The notes beneath the pieces are model-generated. The model was not told the DNA's origin. It did not search any database and saw only the letters and a list, made by a program, of their open reading frames with translations. Both the position numbers and the translations under genes were made by a program. Shown here one piece after another: positions 17,982 through 26,373 of a stretch of 64,000 nt of DNA (position 1 is the stretch's first letter; every line of letters starts with the position of its first letter). The DNA comes from Thiobacillus sp. 65-1059 (GTDB lineage: Bacteria > Pseudomonadota > Gammaproteobacteria > Burkholderiales > Thiobacillaceae): NCBI GenBank assembly GCA_001897675.1, contig MKUE01000110.1, forward strand, positions 1 through 64,000, given 5' to 3'.

Positions 17982-19241
17982 TTACGGATGCGCGTGGGTC
18001 GCGTCCGCATCCACGTCCAGCGGCCACAGCCGATGCGCGTCCAGCTTCATCCGGGCATCGATGGCCAGCGCGCTCAATTGCGTCTGCTGCGCCTGCAGGC
18101 GCCCTTCCAGCGCCAGCCGGCGATTGAGCAGCACCTGATCGAGGCTGCCTTCGCCCAGGCTGTAAGCGCGCGCCGCCAGCCGTTCCGCTTCATCCAGCGC
18201 CTGCGCGGCACGGTCGGCCTGCTGCCAGTTGGCAGCCTGCGCCGCCGCCGCTTCGAAATCGGCGCGTGCCTCCTGGCGTAACCGCTGCTCCAGCCGGATG
18301 ACGGCATCCTGCGCGGCAGCGCTCAACTGCTCGGCAGCCTGCTGATCGAAACGCCGGGCCGCGCCCGGCAGGGTCAGTCCGAGATTCAGTCCCAGCACGT
18401 GTTCGTTGCCGCCGGCCTCGTTTTTGTAGAACACGCCGACGCTGGGATCGGCGCTGCGGTGCTGCGCCAGCTTGCGCGCCTCGGCCTGCAGCACCTCGGC
18501 CTGGCGGCGCGCGCGCGTGAGCTCGTGGTTGTGCGCCAGCACGGCGACGACGTAGTCCTCCGCCGTCCCGGCAGGCGGCAGCGGCAGCGGCAAGGCGCCG
18601 TCCGCCGCGACCGGCAGCGCGGGATATTGCGCCAACAGGCGGCTGCGCGCCTGCTGCTCGCGCGCGCTCGCCTGCTGCTGCTGCAGGCGGACCTGCGCCA
18701 GCGCCGCTTCGGCATTGACGCGCTCGGCGCGCGGCGACTCGCCCAGACGAATCCGCGCATTCACGACCGCGAGCTGCTGTTCGGCGAGCTGAAGCTGCGC
18801 CTGCCAGAGCTGCGACTGACTGGCGACACCCAGCCAGTCGAACCATAACGCGAGCAGTTGCCGCCCGCTTTCATGCAGCGCTTCGCCCAGGTTCGCTTCG
18901 GCATGCGCGGTGAGGGCGCCGGCCAGGGCGCGGTCGGCGGCGGCGCGGGCGGGCAGCCGCAATGGACGCGACAGCGCCACCCCCCACTCGGCCTGGTTGT
19001 CGCGCGGCGTCGTCTGGACACGGCGCTGCGCCAGGTCCGTCCCCACCAGCCATTCTTCGCGCCCGCGCTGCAGACTCTGCCCGCGCAGTGCCTGCGCGGC
19101 CAGTTCGCCGCGCGCCTGGGCCACCATGGGCGAGGCCCACAGGGCCGCTTCCGCCGCCGCCGGGTCGGGCAGATAATCGGCGCGCGCATTGGCTGCGAAC
19201 GCCAGCGCGAGTGCGAGGGTCAGTTTGTGCACGGCATTCAT
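17982..19241 (-). CDS. TolC-family outer-membrane efflux protein (CzcC/CusC-like)
   Basis: 419-residue outer-membrane channel of the heavy-metal RND system, third gene of the operon. It has a signal peptide (LALALAFAANARA/D), no lipobox, and the two long coiled-coil halves of the TolC family (ALxxARxQA pattern, LDEAERLAARAYSLGEGSLDQVLLNRRLAL). The ATG overlaps the pump gene's stop as ATGA. A short HAHP tail ends the protein. Confidence 0.88.
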   Translation of the reverse strand: MNAVHKLTLALALAFAANARADYLPDPAAAEAALWASPMVAQARGELAAQALRGQSLQRGREEWLVGTDLAQRRVQTTPRDNQAEWGVALSRPLRLPARAAADRALAGALTAHAEANLGEALHESGRQLLALWFDWLGVASQSQLWQAQLQLAEQQLAVVNARIRLGESPRAERVNAEAALAQVRLQQQQASAREQQARSRLLAQYPALPVAADGALPLPLPPAGTAEDYVVAVLAHNHELTRARRQAEVLQAEARKLAQHRSADPSVGVFYKNEAGGNEHVLGLNLGLTLPGAARRFDQQAAEQLSAAAQDAVIRLEQRLRQEARADFEAAAAQAANWQQADRAAQALDEAERLAARAYSLGEGSLDQVLLNRRLALEGRLQAQQTQLSALAIDARMKLDAHRLWPLDVDADATHAHP

Positions 19242-22200
19242 GCGCGCGCTCCTTTCAGAATGAATTGGCGATACAAGAGCGGCAGCATCACCAGCGTCAG
19301 CAAGGTGGCGCTGACCAGGCCGCCGATGACGACGATGGCGAGAGGCCGCTGGATTTCGGAGCCGGGCCCGCTGGCGAACAGCAAGGGCACCAGGCCGAAA
19401 GCGGCAATGCTGGCGGTCATCAGCACCGGGCGCAGCCGGCGCAGCGCACCGTCGCGGACGATGGCGTCGCCCTTCAGACCCTCGGCGCGCAGCTGGTTGA
19501 AGTAGCTGACCAGCACCACGCCGTTCAACACCGCGATCCCCAGCAAGGCGATGAAGCCGACCGAAGCGGGCACCGACAGATATTCGCCCGATGCTGCCAG
19601 CGCGAAAATGCCGCCGATCAGCGCCAGCGGCACGTTCATCATCACCAGCAGCGCCTGGCGCAGGTCGCCGAAAGTGACGTACAACAGAAAGCCGATCAGC
19701 AGCAGCGCCACCGGCACCACGATCATCAGGCGTTGCGCGGCGCGCTGCTGGTTTTCGAACTGGCCGCCCCAGGCCAGGTGATAGCCGGCAGGCAGCTTGA
19801 CCTGCGCAGCGACGGCGGCCTGGGCGTCGGTGACGAAGCTGACCAGGTCGCGCCCGGCGACGTTGGTCTGCACCACTGTAAAGCGCGCCGCGTTCTCCCG
19901 CTTCACCGCCACCGGACCGTTGGTGCGCTTGAGATGCGCCACCTGATCGAGGCTGATTTCGCGGCCGTCCCCCAGCACCAGGCGGATCGCCTGCAAGGCA
20001 TCCGGCGACTCGCGCAAGCCCGGCGGCCCGCGCAATTGCAGCGGTACGCGCCGCCCCTCCTGCTGGACCACGCCGATGACTTCGCCTTCCAGCTGGGTGC
20101 GCAGCAAGGCGGCGATGTCGTCGGCACTGAGGCCGAAACGGCCGGCGGCGTCGCGGTCGATTTCCGCCTGCAGATACTGCACCCCCTCGTTCTGCTGGGT
20201 GTACACATCGGATGCGCCGGAGACTTTCTCGACCACCCTGAAAATCTCGCCCGCCAGCCGGTTGAGCGTGGCAAGGTCGGGGCCGAAAATCTTGATCGCG
20301 ACGTCGCCGCGCGAACCGGTGAGCATCTCCGACACCCGCATGTCGATCGGCTGGGTGAAGTTGTGGGCGATGCCGGGAAAACCTTCGACCACCTTGCGGA
20401 TTTCCTCGGTCAGCCATTCCTTGTCCGGCTTGCGCCATTCGGCTATCGGCTTCAGCACCAGAAACGAATCGGTGTCGTTGAGGCTCATCGGATCCAGCCC
20501 GAGTTCGTCGGCACCGACGCGGGCGACGATGCGCCGGATCTCCGGCACGTTCTTCAGCAGCGCCTGCTGCACCCGCAGATCCTGCGCAACCGACTCTTCC
20601 AGGCTGATCGACGGCAGCTTTTCCAGCTGCACCAGAATGTCGCCCTCATCCATCACCGGCATGAAGGTCTTGCCGATCAGCGGATACACCCCGGCCGCCG
20701 CCAGCATCAGCACGCCGGCGGTGGCGTAAACGATTTTCGGGCGTGCCAGCGCGCGGTCGAGCAAGGGAACATAGATAGCCTGCGCCTTGCGCAGCAGCCA
20801 CGGGGCTTCGTGGGCGGTCTGCTTCAGCAGCCACGAGGCCAGCACCGGGATCACGGTAAGCGCCAGCAGCAGGGAAGCCGCCAGCGCAAACACGATGGTC
20901 AGCGCAACCGGCCTGAACAGCTTGCCCTCCAGCCCTTCCAGCGTCAGCAGCGGCAGAAAGACGATGGCGATGATGGCGATGCCCGACGCCACCGGGCTGG
21001 CGACTTCCTGCACCGCCCACAGCACGCGCTGGACCGGCCTGATTTCGGTGTTTTCCGGATCGTGCGCCAGGTGCGCGACGATGTTTTCCACCACCACCAC
21101 CGCGGCGTCGACCAGCAGGCCGATCGCGATCGCCAGCCCGCCCAGGCTCATCAAATTGGCCGACAGGCCGAACTGGCGCATCAGCACAAAGGTGGCCAGC
21201 ACCGACAAGGGCAGGATCAGCGCCACCACGATGGCGGCGCGCAGGTTGCCGAGGAACAGCAGCAGCAGGATCACCACCAGCACCGCCGCCTCCAGCAGGG
21301 CCTTGCTCACGGTGCCGACGGCGCGGTCGACCAGTTGCGCGCGGTCGTAAAACGGCGAAACGCTCACGCCCGCGGGCAAGGTGGCCTGAATCTCGGCGAG
21401 TTTGGCCTTGACGTTCTTGATGAGCTCGCCCGCGTTCACGCCCTTCAGGCCGATCACCAGGCCTTCCACCGCTTCGCCCTGGCCGTTTTGCGTCACCGCG
21501 CCGTAGCGGGTCAGCGCATCCATTTCCACGCGCGCGACGTCGCCTACGGTGACGACCACGCCGGCGACGGTCTTGACGCCGATATGGCGCAGGTCGTCCA
21601 GCGAACCGATGCCGCCGCTGACGCGCACCACCCAGGTCTCCTCGCCCTCGTTGACGCGCCCGGCGCCGTTGTTGCGGGTATTGGTTTCCAGCGCCGTGCG
21701 CAATTCGTCGAGCGTCACCCCGCGCGCGGTCAATGCGGCGGAATCGGGGCTCACGGCAAAAGTGGCGACGTGGCCGCCCAGCGCGTTGACGTCGGCCACC
21801 CCCGGCAATGCGCGCAGCTGCGGGCGGATCGTCCAGTCGAGCAGGGTGCGTTTTTCCGCCAGCGTCAACGGCCCTTCGATGGTGAACATGAAGAGTTCCG
21901 ACAACGGGGTGGAAATCGGCGCCAGTCCGCCCGACACGTTGGCCGGCAGGTCGCCCTTCACATTGGCGAAGCGTTCCGCCACCTGCTGACGCGCCCAGTA
22001 GATGTCGGTGCCCTCCTCGAAATCGACGGTGATGTCGACCAGCGCGTTCTTCGACAGGCTGCGCAGAATGGTCTGGTGCGGAATCCCCAGGAGCTCGGTT
22101 TCAACCGGCTGGGTGATGCGCGCTTCCACTTCTTGCGGGGTCATGCCGGGCGCCTTCAGAATCAGCTTGACCTGGGTGGTGGAAACGTCGGGAAAGGCAT

Positions 22201-22309
22201 CGATCGGCAGCAGGTGGAAGGCGCGTACGCCCAGCCCCGCCAGCGCCAGTGCGAGGACGAGCATCAGCCAGCGCCGCGCCAGCGCGAATTCGGTCAGGAT
22301 GTTGAGCAT
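19238..22309 (-). CDS. Heavy-metal efflux RND pump (CzcA/CusA family)
   Basis: 1023-residue inner-membrane proton-driven pump with 12 predicted helices and two large periplasmic loops. TM4 reads AIAIGLLVDAAVVVVEN, which resembles the CusA (Cu/Ag) pattern AIGxxVDAA rather than the DFGxxxDGA of Zn/Co/Cd pumps. By eye alignment, only one of the three CusA periplasmic copper methionines is kept (SEMLTG), so copper specificity is not proven. The neighbouring copper genes favour Cu/Ag. It is the middle gene of an adaptor-pump-channel operon. Confidence 0.93.
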   Translation of the reverse strand: MLNILTEFALARRWLMLVLALALAGLGVRAFHLLPIDAFPDVSTTQVKLILKAPGMTPQEVEARITQPVETELLGIPHQTILRSLSKNALVDITVDFEEGTDIYWARQQVAERFANVKGDLPANVSGGLAPISTPLSELFMFTIEGPLTLAEKRTLLDWTIRPQLRALPGVADVNALGGHVATFAVSPDSAALTARGVTLDELRTALETNTRNNGAGRVNEGEETWVVRVSGGIGSLDDLRHIGVKTVAGVVVTVGDVARVEMDALTRYGAVTQNGQGEAVEGLVIGLKGVNAGELIKNVKAKLAEIQATLPAGVSVSPFYDRAQLVDRAVGTVSKALLEAAVLVVILLLLFLGNLRAAIVVALILPLSVLATFVLMRQFGLSANLMSLGGLAIAIGLLVDAAVVVVENIVAHLAHDPENTEIRPVQRVLWAVQEVASPVASGIAIIAIVFLPLLTLEGLEGKLFRPVALTIVFALAASLLLALTVIPVLASWLLKQTAHEAPWLLRKAQAIYVPLLDRALARPKIVYATAGVLMLAAAGVYPLIGKTFMPVMDEGDILVQLEKLPSISLEESVAQDLRVQQALLKNVPEIRRIVARVGADELGLDPMSLNDTDSFLVLKPIAEWRKPDKEWLTEEIRKVVEGFPGIAHNFTQPIDMRVSEMLTGSRGDVAIKIFGPDLATLNRLAGEIFRVVEKVSGASDVYTQQNEGVQYLQAEIDRDAAGRFGLSADDIAALLRTQLEGEVIGVVQQEGRRVPLQLRGPPGLRESPDALQAIRLVLGDGREISLDQVAHLKRTNGPVAVKRENAARFTVVQTNVAGRDLVSFVTDAQAAVAAQVKLPAGYHLAWGGQFENQQRAAQRLMIVVPVALLLIGFLLYVTFGDLRQALLVMMNVPLALIGGIFALAASGEYLSVPASVGFIALLGIAVLNGVVLVSYFNQLRAEGLKGDAIVRDGALRRLRPVLMTASIAAFGLVPLLFASGPGSEIQRPLAIVVIGGLVSATLLTLVMLPLLYRQFILKGARA

Positions 22310-22312
22310 GGC

Positions 22313-23368
22313 TTATTCCCCCAACCATTGCGCCTTGAGCGCCGCCACGCCCTTGACGGCAACGCGGCTGCCCGCGGCCAGCCCGCCGACTTCCGCCTGG
22401 CTGGCGTTCTGGCGCAGCAGCCGCACCGGCGTCGGCTGGAAGCCCTGCGCGGTTTCGACGAACACATGCGGCTGCGCGTTTTGCCATACCAGGGCGGCGG
22501 CGGGCACGCTCAGGCTCTGCGCCGCCTGGGTGCCGGCAATCGCCGCCTGCACCGACTGGCCGGGGCGCAGCAGTTTTTGCGGATCAGCCAGACTGGCGCG
22601 CGCAAGCACGCTCTGCGCGGCATTCAGCTGCGGCAGCAGCGCGATGATGCGCCCGCCGGCATTGCTGCCCACCACGCTGACCGTCTGGCCGACGGCAACC
22701 TGCCGCGCCTGCGCGGTCGACAGCGGAATCTCCAGCGCCAGCTTCGACAGGTCGGCCAGCTTGGCGAGCGCCACTCCCGCATCCACCCGCTGGCCAGGCT
22801 CGGCCGCGCTCTCCGTCACCACGCCGGCGATCGGCGCCGTCAGCGTAAGCATGCTGCCGGATACCTTGCCGGCTCCCAGCAGCGACAACGCGGTTTGCGC
22901 GGCCGCTTGCGACGCGCGTGCCGACTGTGCCTCGGCACGCGCGGCACGCAGGCGCGATTCGGCGATCAGGCCTTCGCTGAACAGCTTTTCATCGCGCGCG
23001 GCATTGCCGGCAGCGAGCTGCGCTCTCAGCCGCGCCTGCGTCAGCGCATTCTGTGCGTCGGCGAGCCCCGGCATCGACAGGGTGACCAGCGGCGCCCCGC
23101 GCTTGACGCTATCGCCTGGCTGTACATGGAGCTGCGTGACCAGTCCGGCACCTGCCGCCGCGATCACGCGCACGCTGGCCGGTGGCAGCGTCACCCGCGC
23201 CGCATAGGTGAGCGCCGGGCTGGCGTTTTGGGTGGCCGCGGCCACGGTGGCAATGCCGAGATTTTTCTTCTGCGCGGCGGTCAGAGGCAGGACGTCGGCG
23301 GCAAAAGCGGGGGTGGCGCCCAACAGCGCCACGACGAGGATAGGGGTGGCAAAAAAACCAGTGGCCAT
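22313..23368 (-). CDS. RND periplasmic adaptor (membrane fusion protein)
   Basis: 351 residues with a signal peptide (ILVVALLGATPAFA/AD). Lipoyl/barrel-sandwich halves flank an alpha-hairpin: VIAAAGAGLVTQLHVQPGDSV, then the hairpin with EGLIAESRLRAARAEAQSAR, then LTAPIAGVVTESAAEPGQRV. This is the CzcB/CusB-type subunit that links pump and outer-membrane channel. It lacks the N-terminal methionine/histidine-rich extension of some copper or zinc adaptors. It starts 4 bases upstream of the pump gene. Confidence 0.9.
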   Translation of the reverse strand: MATGFFATPILVVALLGATPAFAADVLPLTAAQKKNLGIATVAAATQNASPALTYAARVTLPPASVRVIAAAGAGLVTQLHVQPGDSVKRGAPLVTLSMPGLADAQNALTQARLRAQLAAGNAARDEKLFSEGLIAESRLRAARAEAQSARASQAAAQTALSLLGAGKVSGSMLTLTAPIAGVVTESAAEPGQRVDAGVALAKLADLSKLALEIPLSTAQARQVAVGQTVSVVGSNAGGRIIALLPQLNAAQSVLARASLADPQKLLRPGQSVQAAIAGTQAAQSLSVPAAALVWQNAQPHVFVETAQGFQPTPVRLLRQNASQAEVGGLAAGSRVAVKGVAALKAQWLGE

Positions 23369-23425
23369 GTTTGATCTCCATGAAAAAAAGGCAGGCGCGC
23401 AGCAGCAGACGCGCCGAAAGGGCGA

Positions 23426-23854
23426 TCAAACGAATGGCGGCGCTAAAGCATGGGGAAGCGTATGGGGAAGCGGTGCAAGACGCAACGGGGGCGGCGCGGG
23501 CAAGCCTGCGCGGGGGCTTGCCGCCGCGGCAGCCGGCAGCAGTTGCCACGGTGCGGCCGGCTGCACCGCGGCAACTGCGTCCGGCACCGCATGGCGCAGC
23601 CGCATGCCCTGCGCCACCGCAATTTCCGCACCGTGCTCATCGGCTGCAATCGCATGGTAGGGCACATCGGCCGGCGCCTTCTGATGCACATGCAGGAACC
23701 CGCCGTGGCCCGCATAGCCGCTCCCTGGCTGAACCGCGCCCGCGTGGGCATGGATGAACGGCGCCATCGCCTGCAAGGCGATGACGAACCAGAGCATCAA
23801 AAAGCGGGGCAATCGGCGGGTCACGGTGAACGGGGGAATCGGGCCTGTAAACAA
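23426..23854 (-). CDS. Small exported His-containing protein heading the efflux operon
   Basis: 142 residues: a hydrophobic signal-like segment (RLPRFLMLWFVIALQAMA), then a histidine-dotted region (HAHAG, GHGGFLHVHQ, YHAI) and a Pro/Ala-rich tail. Short exported proteins of this kind often head CBA efflux operons (CzcI-like), but I cannot assign a family. The start may be the ATG at 23854 or a GTG ten codons later. It is probably the first gene of the RND operon. Confidence 0.55.
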   Translation of the reverse strand: MFTGPIPPFTVTRRLPRFLMLWFVIALQAMAPFIHAHAGAVQPGSGYAGHGGFLHVHQKAPADVPYHAIAADEHGAEIAVAQGMRLRHAVPDAVAAVQPAAPWQLLPAAAAASPRAGLPAPPPLRLAPLPHTLPHALAPPFV

Positions 23855-23920
23855 TGGGAACGTTTTCGGAATCCGCGGGATTCCTTCCGCAGGATCATGG
23901 CTGCATCCTGCGCACCGCAG

Positions 23921-23937
23921 CTTAAGCCAGCCTTAAG
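23921..23937. promoter_or_regulatory. PmrA/QseB-box-like direct repeat, site 1
   Basis: CTTAAG-N5-CTTAAG, an exact match to the YTTAAK-N5-YTTAAK box bound by PmrA-type OmpR regulators. It lies 67 bases upstream of the start of the efflux operon. A lone CTTAAT follows at 23955. The OmpR-type regulator encoded at 25702 is the natural candidate to bind it. Confidence 0.5.
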
Positions 23938-24048
23938 TCGCGGCCATGCGCCAGCTTAATCGGGGATTCCCCGCAGTTCAATTCGCGATTTCGTACCATG
24001 GCGGCTGCCAGGCCGGAAACGGAGTTGCGCCCGGCACCGTGACGACAG

Positions 24049-24081
24049 CTTAAGGCTCCCCTAAGAAAGCCCGCCTACAGT
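24049..24081 (+). promoter_or_regulatory. PmrA/QseB-box-like repeat (site 2) and -10 of the cytochrome b-SHP-DHC operon
   Basis: CTTAAG-N5-CCTAAG (24049-24065) differs from the YTTAAK-N5-YTTAAK box at one position. Ten bases later a -10-like TACAGT (24076-24081) is found with no good -35, as expected for a promoter activated by a PmrA-type regulator. AGGAGG lies before the ATG at 24112. Confidence 0.5.
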
Positions 24082-24111
24082 GGCCTCATCGCATGACAGC
24101 AGGAGGTCACC

Positions 24112-24738
24112 ATGTCGCATCCAACCACGATTCAAGCCCGCCGGGTATACGACCCGCTGCTGCGGCTGCTGCACTGGGCCATCGCGCTCTCCATCCTGGC
24201 GCTCATCGCCACCAGCCAGCTGGCCGAGCTGTTCGAACACGGCCCTTATGAGGACACGCTGTGGAATCTGCATATTGTCAGCGGCTACGTGCTGGCGGCC
24301 GGCTTGCTGACACGCCTGCTGTGGGGGCTGGTCGGGCCGGCCAGCGCGCGCTGGCGCGATCTGTGGCACCCCGCCGTATGGAAGGACAGCCTCAGAAACC
24401 TGCGCCTGCCGAGCGCCCATCGCAGCGGGCACGACCCGATCGCCAGCCTGGGCTATCTGTTTGCCTATGGCGTGATGGCGCTGATGGTCGTCACCGGACT
24501 GGGGCTCGCCGCCAGCGAATTCCAGGCTGGCCCGCTGGCCGCCTGGCTGGGCAATGCCGGCTGGCTGGAAGACGTGCTGGGCGATCCGCACGAAGCCGGC
24601 TTCGTCTTGCTGCTCGGCTTTATCGGCCTGCACATGGCGGCGCTGGTATTCCACCAGTGGCGTGGCGAACGGGTGGCGCAGAGCATGTTCACCGGCAAGC
24701 AATATCTCGATGCGGAAAATGAGGTGCAGCATGATTAA
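24112..24738 (+). CDS. Cytochrome b561-type membrane protein
   Basis: 208 residues with four predicted membrane helices and the di-heme b-type histidines of the bacterial b561/NiFe-hydrogenase b family (LLRLLHWAIA, LHIVSGYVLA, YGVMALMVVTG, GFIGLHMAALVFHQW). It probably passes quinol electrons to the two periplasmic cytochromes encoded next. The start has an excellent AGGAGG site. Its end overlaps the SHP gene by 8 bases. Confidence 0.9.
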   Translation: MSHPTTIQARRVYDPLLRLLHWAIALSILALIATSQLAELFEHGPYEDTLWNLHIVSGYVLAAGLLTRLLWGLVGPASARWRDLWHPAVWKDSLRNLRLPSAHRSGHDPIASLGYLFAYGVMALMVVTGLGLAASEFQAGPLAAWLGNAGWLEDVLGDPHEAGFVLLLGFIGLHMAALVFHQWRGERVAQSMFTGKQYLDAENEVQHD

Positions 24739-25141
24739 GCGTCTTTTCTGCGGCGCAGTGGCGGCGCTCGGCATGGTGTCGGCCGCCTCGGCGGCCGACA
24801 CCCCGGCCAGCCTGATGGCGCACTATGCCCAGGCGGCGGGCATCCCGGTTGCGGCCCTGTCCGCCGCCCGCGGCGCAGCGCTGTATCGCGCCGAGCATCC
24901 CGGACGCAATGCGCAGACGGCGAGCTGCGCCAGCTGCCACACCGCCAACCCGCAACAGCCCGGCCGCAGCCGCGTCGGCAAGCGCATCGAGCCGCTGGCG
25001 CCGGCGGCCAATCCCGAGCGCTTCACCGATGCGGCCAAGGTCGAAAAATGGTTTCGCCGCAACTGCGGCGACGTATTGCAGCGCGAATGCAGCGCCCGCG
25101 AAAAGGGCGATTTCATCGCCTGGCTGAGCCAGGTTCAATAA
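24731..25141 (+). CDS. DUF1924/SHP-type monoheme cytochrome c
   Basis: 136 residues with a signal peptide (MVSAASA/AD) and CASCH. The block FRRNCGDVLQREC contains the asparagine that acts as displaceable heme ligand in the sphaeroides heme protein (SHP), with the flanking cysteine pair. SHP binds O2 and small ligands and is found with a diheme cytochrome and a b-type cytochrome, as here. The physiological role of the family is unsettled. Confidence 0.88.
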   Translation: MIKRLFCGAVAALGMVSAASAADTPASLMAHYAQAAGIPVAALSAARGAALYRAEHPGRNAQTASCASCHTANPQQPGRSRVGKRIEPLAPAANPERFTDAAKVEKWFRRNCGDVLQRECSAREKGDFIAWLSQVQ

Positions 25142-25151
25142 AGGAGCGAGC

Positions 25152-25679
25152 ATGAACTATCTATTGCGTGGAATCGGTGTGCTGGCGGCGGTCGGCACGT
25201 TCAGCCTGCTGGCGTTTTCGCTGCCCTCGGGCGAGGCCCACGGCGACGGCGGCGGCGACGCCCTGCCGCGCCTGACCCACAAGGCCTGGCAGCAGGAATG
25301 CGCGAGTTGCCATATCGCCTACGCACCGGCGTTCCTGCCGAAGGCATCATGGCAGCGCGTGATGGGCGGACTCGGCCAGCACTTCGGCGAGGACGCCAGC
25401 CTTGATCCGGCGACGCAGGCTGATATCCTGCGGTTCCTGGAGATCAACGCCGCCGATGCCGGCAGCAGCCGCATCGGGCGCAAGGTGATGCAGCGCATGG
25501 ACGCGCAGGACGCGCCGCTGCGCATCACCGAATCCCGCTGGTTCGTGCGCAAGCACGACGAGGTGCCGCGTGCGGCATGGTCGCGCAAATCGGTGGGATC
25601 CGCCGCCAACTGCGCGGCCTGCCACCGGCAGGCGGAACAGGGCGTGTTCGACGACGACTCGGTCAGAATTCCGAAATGA
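25152..25679 (+). CDS. Diheme cytochrome c (DHC family)
   Basis: 175 residues with a signal peptide/anchor (GVLAAVGTFSLLAFS), then CASCH with the family's YAPAFLPKASWQRVMGGLGQHFGEDASL. A second motif, CAACH, lies near the C-terminus. DHC is the electron partner of SHP in Rhodobacter and Shewanella. It lies 10 bases after the SHP gene. Confidence 0.9.
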   Translation: MNYLLRGIGVLAAVGTFSLLAFSLPSGEAHGDGGGDALPRLTHKAWQQECASCHIAYAPAFLPKASWQRVMGGLGQHFGEDASLDPATQADILRFLEINAADAGSSRIGRKVMQRMDAQDAPLRITESRWFVRKHDEVPRAAWSRKSVGSAANCAACHRQAEQGVFDDDSVRIPK

Positions 25680-25701
25680 ACCCGAAGGGCAAAACCTGGC
25701 G

Positions 25702-26373
25702 ATGCGCATATTGTTGGTGGAAGACGACCGGATGCTGGGCGACGGCCTGCAGGCCGGGCTGACCCAGGCGGGCTACGCCGTCGACTGGCTGCGCGACGGC
25801 GAGGCGGCGGTGGCCGCGCTGGGCGCCGAAACCTTTGCCGCCGTGGTGCTCGACCTGGGCCTGCCGAAACGCGACGGTCTGTCGGTGCTGCAATGGCTGC
25901 GCGGGCGCCACGATGCGACGCCGGTGCTGATACTCACCGCGCGCGACCAGTTGGAAGACAAGGTGCGCGGGCTCGACCTGGGCGCCGACGATTACGTGCT
26001 GAAGCCGTTCGACCTCGACGAGATCAGCGCCCGCTTGCGCGCACTGGTGCGGCGCGCCCATGGCCGCCCGGAACCGGTGCTCAGCCTCGGCGACGTCGAG
26101 CTGAATCCGGCGGCGCGCACGGTGACGCGCGCGGGCGAAGCGGTCGAGCTGACCGCGCGCGAATTCGATCTGCTGCATGTGCTGCTGGAAAACGCCGACC
26201 GGGTGCTGACCCGGCGCACACTGGAAGAGCAGCTCTATACCTGGAACGACGCGGTCGACAGCAATGCGCTGGAAGTCCACATCCATCATCTGCGGCGCAA
26301 ACTCGGCAACGATCTGATCCGCACCGTGCGCGGCGTCGGCTACACGGCGTCGGCGCGCCCGCCCGCCGCATGA
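25702..26373 (+). CDS. OmpR-family response regulator (QseB/PmrA-like)
   Basis: 223 residues. Receiver domain with acidic pocket VEDD, phospho-acceptor in VLDLGLPKRDG, TAR and LKPFD, then a winged-helix DNA-binding domain (LTAREFDLLHVLLEN, VEVHIHHLRRKL-type block, RGVGY). Its closest named relatives by motif are QseB/PmrA. It is probably co-transcribed with the cytochromes and overlaps the kinase gene as ATGA. It is the likely reader of the CTTAAG boxes at 23921 and 24049. Confidence 0.92.
   Translation: MRILLVEDDRMLGDGLQAGLTQAGYAVDWLRDGEAAVAALGAETFAAVVLDLGLPKRDGLSVLQWLRGRHDATPVLILTARDQLEDKVRGLDLGADDYVLKPFDLDEISARLRALVRRAHGRPEPVLSLGDVELNPAARTVTRAGEAVELTAREFDLLHVLLENADRVLTRRTLEEQLYTWNDAVDSNALEVHIHHLRRKLGNDLIRTVRGVGYTASARPPAA

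Noticed and set aside
18962-23374. 1470-codon plus-strand ORF
   Set aside because: It is antisense to the TolC-RND-adaptor operon and has low-complexity His/Gln/Arg-rich translation typical of a GC-rich shadow frame.
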